A DNA stretch of 5,176 nucleotides from Actinomycetota bacterium (GTDB lineage Bacteria; Actinomycetota; Thermoleophilia; Gaiellales; Gaiellaceae), in NCBI GenBank assembly GCA_003136795.1, contig PLDP01000057.1, positions 6,402-11,577 of the forward strand. The letters run 5' to 3'. Every line of letters starts with the position of its first letter. Positions within the stretch are counted from its first letter, which is position 1. Below the pieces are notes generated by a model. The model searched no databases and was not told the DNA's origin. It saw only the letters and a list, made by a program, of their open reading frames with translations. The position numbers and the translations under genes were made by a program. Of the stretch, positions 4,271 through 5,176 are shown piece by piece.

Positions 4271-5176
4271 TGCGTTCCTCTCTCGAACTGGTAGCCGCTC
4301 CCGCTCGCAAGCGTCGGGTAGCGGTCGGTGAGGAGTAGGAGGTACGCGTAAGTCTGAGCCTGGTACCGGATGCAGTACGCACCCAGGTCACGGAAGCCGC
4401 GCGGGTAGCGGCCCGTCGCGAGCGCATAGAGCGAACCGAGGAGCGCGACGACCAGGAGCACGTACCCGAGCACGCTGGCGAGCACGTATGCGGGCAGCAC
4501 GAGGACGATGCGGAACGCGGTCTTCCACCGCGCTTGGTCGGTGACCGGCGCAACGGCAAGGTCGACGGGGTAGGTGCCGTACCACCCACGGAACGACGGG
4601 TAGGGATCGGCGACGAAGTACATGTAGGCGTAGACGTGCGCCTGGTAGCGGACGAGCCGCGCCATCCACGCATGCACGCCCGCCGCAGGCCGGCCGCGCA
4701 CGAGCGCGATCGCCCAGTTGACGACGGCAACCGGCATCGCGACGTACGTCCACGCGCTGAGCAGAAGCAGATGCGGCAGCGCAAGCAGCCAGCGCAGCGC
4801 CACCGTGAGCCGCCAGCGCTGCAGGTCGTCGTTGACGACGAGGCGAATCGGGTGCGGCCAGTCGACGTCGGCGCCCGTGAACCGGGCGTCGCGCTTCTCG
4901 AGGAACGCCGCGACACCCTCGGTGAAGTCCGGCGTCTTCGTCAGCTCGGCCTGCGCTCTCGCCTCGAGCTCGAGCTGTTGCTCGAAGGTCGTGTCCTCGG
5001 CCGCGTCGAGCAGGCGCTTCGTGTGCCACACCGCGCGCGTCGGCATTGCGGCGAAGAGCTCGGCGACCTCGCGCGCTCGGGTGGGTAGCTCGTCCGCCGG
5101 CACGACCTCGTTCACGAGCCCCCAGCTGCGCGCCTCCTCCGCGTCGACGCGACGGCCGGTCGTGAGCCACTCGAAC
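4267..5176 (-). CDS. Enoyl-CoA hydratase (C-terminal part) fused to DUF4389 membrane domain
   Basis: The gene is open at the right edge; 302 residues are visible, reading in frame from base 5175. The first ~100 are the C-terminal part of a crotonase: LTTGRRVDAEEARSWGLVNE, then AMPTRAVWHTKRLLDAA, and the closing TPDFTEGVAAFLEKRDARFT. That is the normal end of an enoyl-CoA hydratase, which hydrates 2-enoyl-CoA in beta-oxidation-type pathways. After a linker of about six residues it continues into a two-repeat DUF4389 domain beginning HPIRLVVNDDLQRWRLTV (near 4851), with repeat ends FVADPYPSFRG and LLTDRYPTLAS. No stop and no in-frame ATG, GTG or TTG occurs at the junction, so the DUF4389 part is made only as a fusion. 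The catalytic glutamates and oxyanion-hole residues lie outside the window. Substrate is unknown; a PaaF/PaaG-type role is suggested only by the nearby paa genes. Confidence 0.87.
   Translation of the reverse strand, partial: FEWLTTGRRVDAEEARSWGLVNEVVPADELPTRAREVAELFAAMPTRAVWHTKRLLDAAEDTTFEQQLELEARAQAELTKTPDFTEGVAAFLEKRDARFTGADVDWPHPIRLVVNDDLQRWRLTVALRWLLALPHLLLLSAWTYVAMPVAVVNWAIALVRGRPAAGVHAWMARLVRYQAHVYAYMYFVADPYPSFRGWYGTYPVDLAVAPVTDQARWKTAFRIVLVLPAYVLASVLGYVLLVVALLGSLYALATGRYPRGFRDLGAYCIRYQAQTYAYLLLLTDRYPTLASGSGYQFERGTQ
4277..4282 (-). promoter_or_regulatory. Ribosome binding site of the stand-alone DUF4389 gene
   Basis: On the minus strand GAGAGG precedes the ATG at 4270 by six bases. 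It lies inside the last codons of the fusion gene and fixes the start that overlaps its stop as ATGA. Confidence 0.6.

Noticed and set aside
3050..4294. 414-codon plus-strand frame across the permease end and the DUF4389 gene
   Set aside because: It crosses two convergent real genes and has a charged, repetitive composition typical of a shadow frame.
1..5176. Mobile elements, CRISPR arrays, tRNA or rRNA genes
   Set aside because: No transposase or integrase motifs, no regularly spaced repeats and no tRNA-like fold were seen; coding sequence fills almost the whole window.

Overview
The window looks like a chromosomal stretch from a high-GC actinobacterium, most likely of the Thermoleophilia/Gaiellales type. 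That placement is an inference from the GC-rich third positions, the frequent GTG and TTG starts, the tightly packed genes and the protein types (a Paa multicomponent epoxidase, DUF4389 membrane proteins). No rRNA or other taxonomic marker is present.

Positions 1-1981 (+) hold the end of paaA followed by paaB, paaC and paaD. These encode the oxygenase subunits and the maturation factor of phenylacetyl-CoA 1,2-epoxidase, which forms the ring epoxide in aerobic phenylacetate degradation. A perfect hairpin lies between paaA and paaB; paaB/paaC and paaC/paaD overlap. PaaC is unusual because it carries a full set of candidate ferritin-type diiron ligands, whereas E. coli PaaC lacks them. The reductase gene paaE does not follow.

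Positions 1985-3683 (+) continue in the same direction with almost no spacing. First comes a single-domain rhodanese whose frame is broken by a TAG at a conserved Trp position. Next is a 72-residue Rdx/SelW-like protein in which the second 'Cys' of CxxC is an in-frame TGA. A stem-loop strongly resembling a bacterial SECIS element sits 25 nt downstream, so this is almost certainly a selenoprotein that a standard gene caller would miss. The last gene is an ArsB/SLC13-type permease. Two consecutive genes therefore contain an internal stop codon, one explained by recoding and one not.

Positions 3680-5176 (-) form a convergent operon. The upstream gene, whose 5' end lies beyond the window, is an in-frame fusion of the C-terminal half of an enoyl-CoA hydratase (crotonase) to a two-repeat DUF4389 membrane domain. 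It overlaps by ATGA a second, stand-alone two-repeat DUF4389 protein. The crotonase fits thematically with CoA-thioester breakdown after the Paa epoxidase, and the fusion would tether it to the membrane.

Main leads: the undescribed-looking SelW selenoprotein with its SECIS in a paa operon, the crotonase-DUF4389 fusion, the amber codon in the rhodanese, and the metal-competent-looking PaaC.
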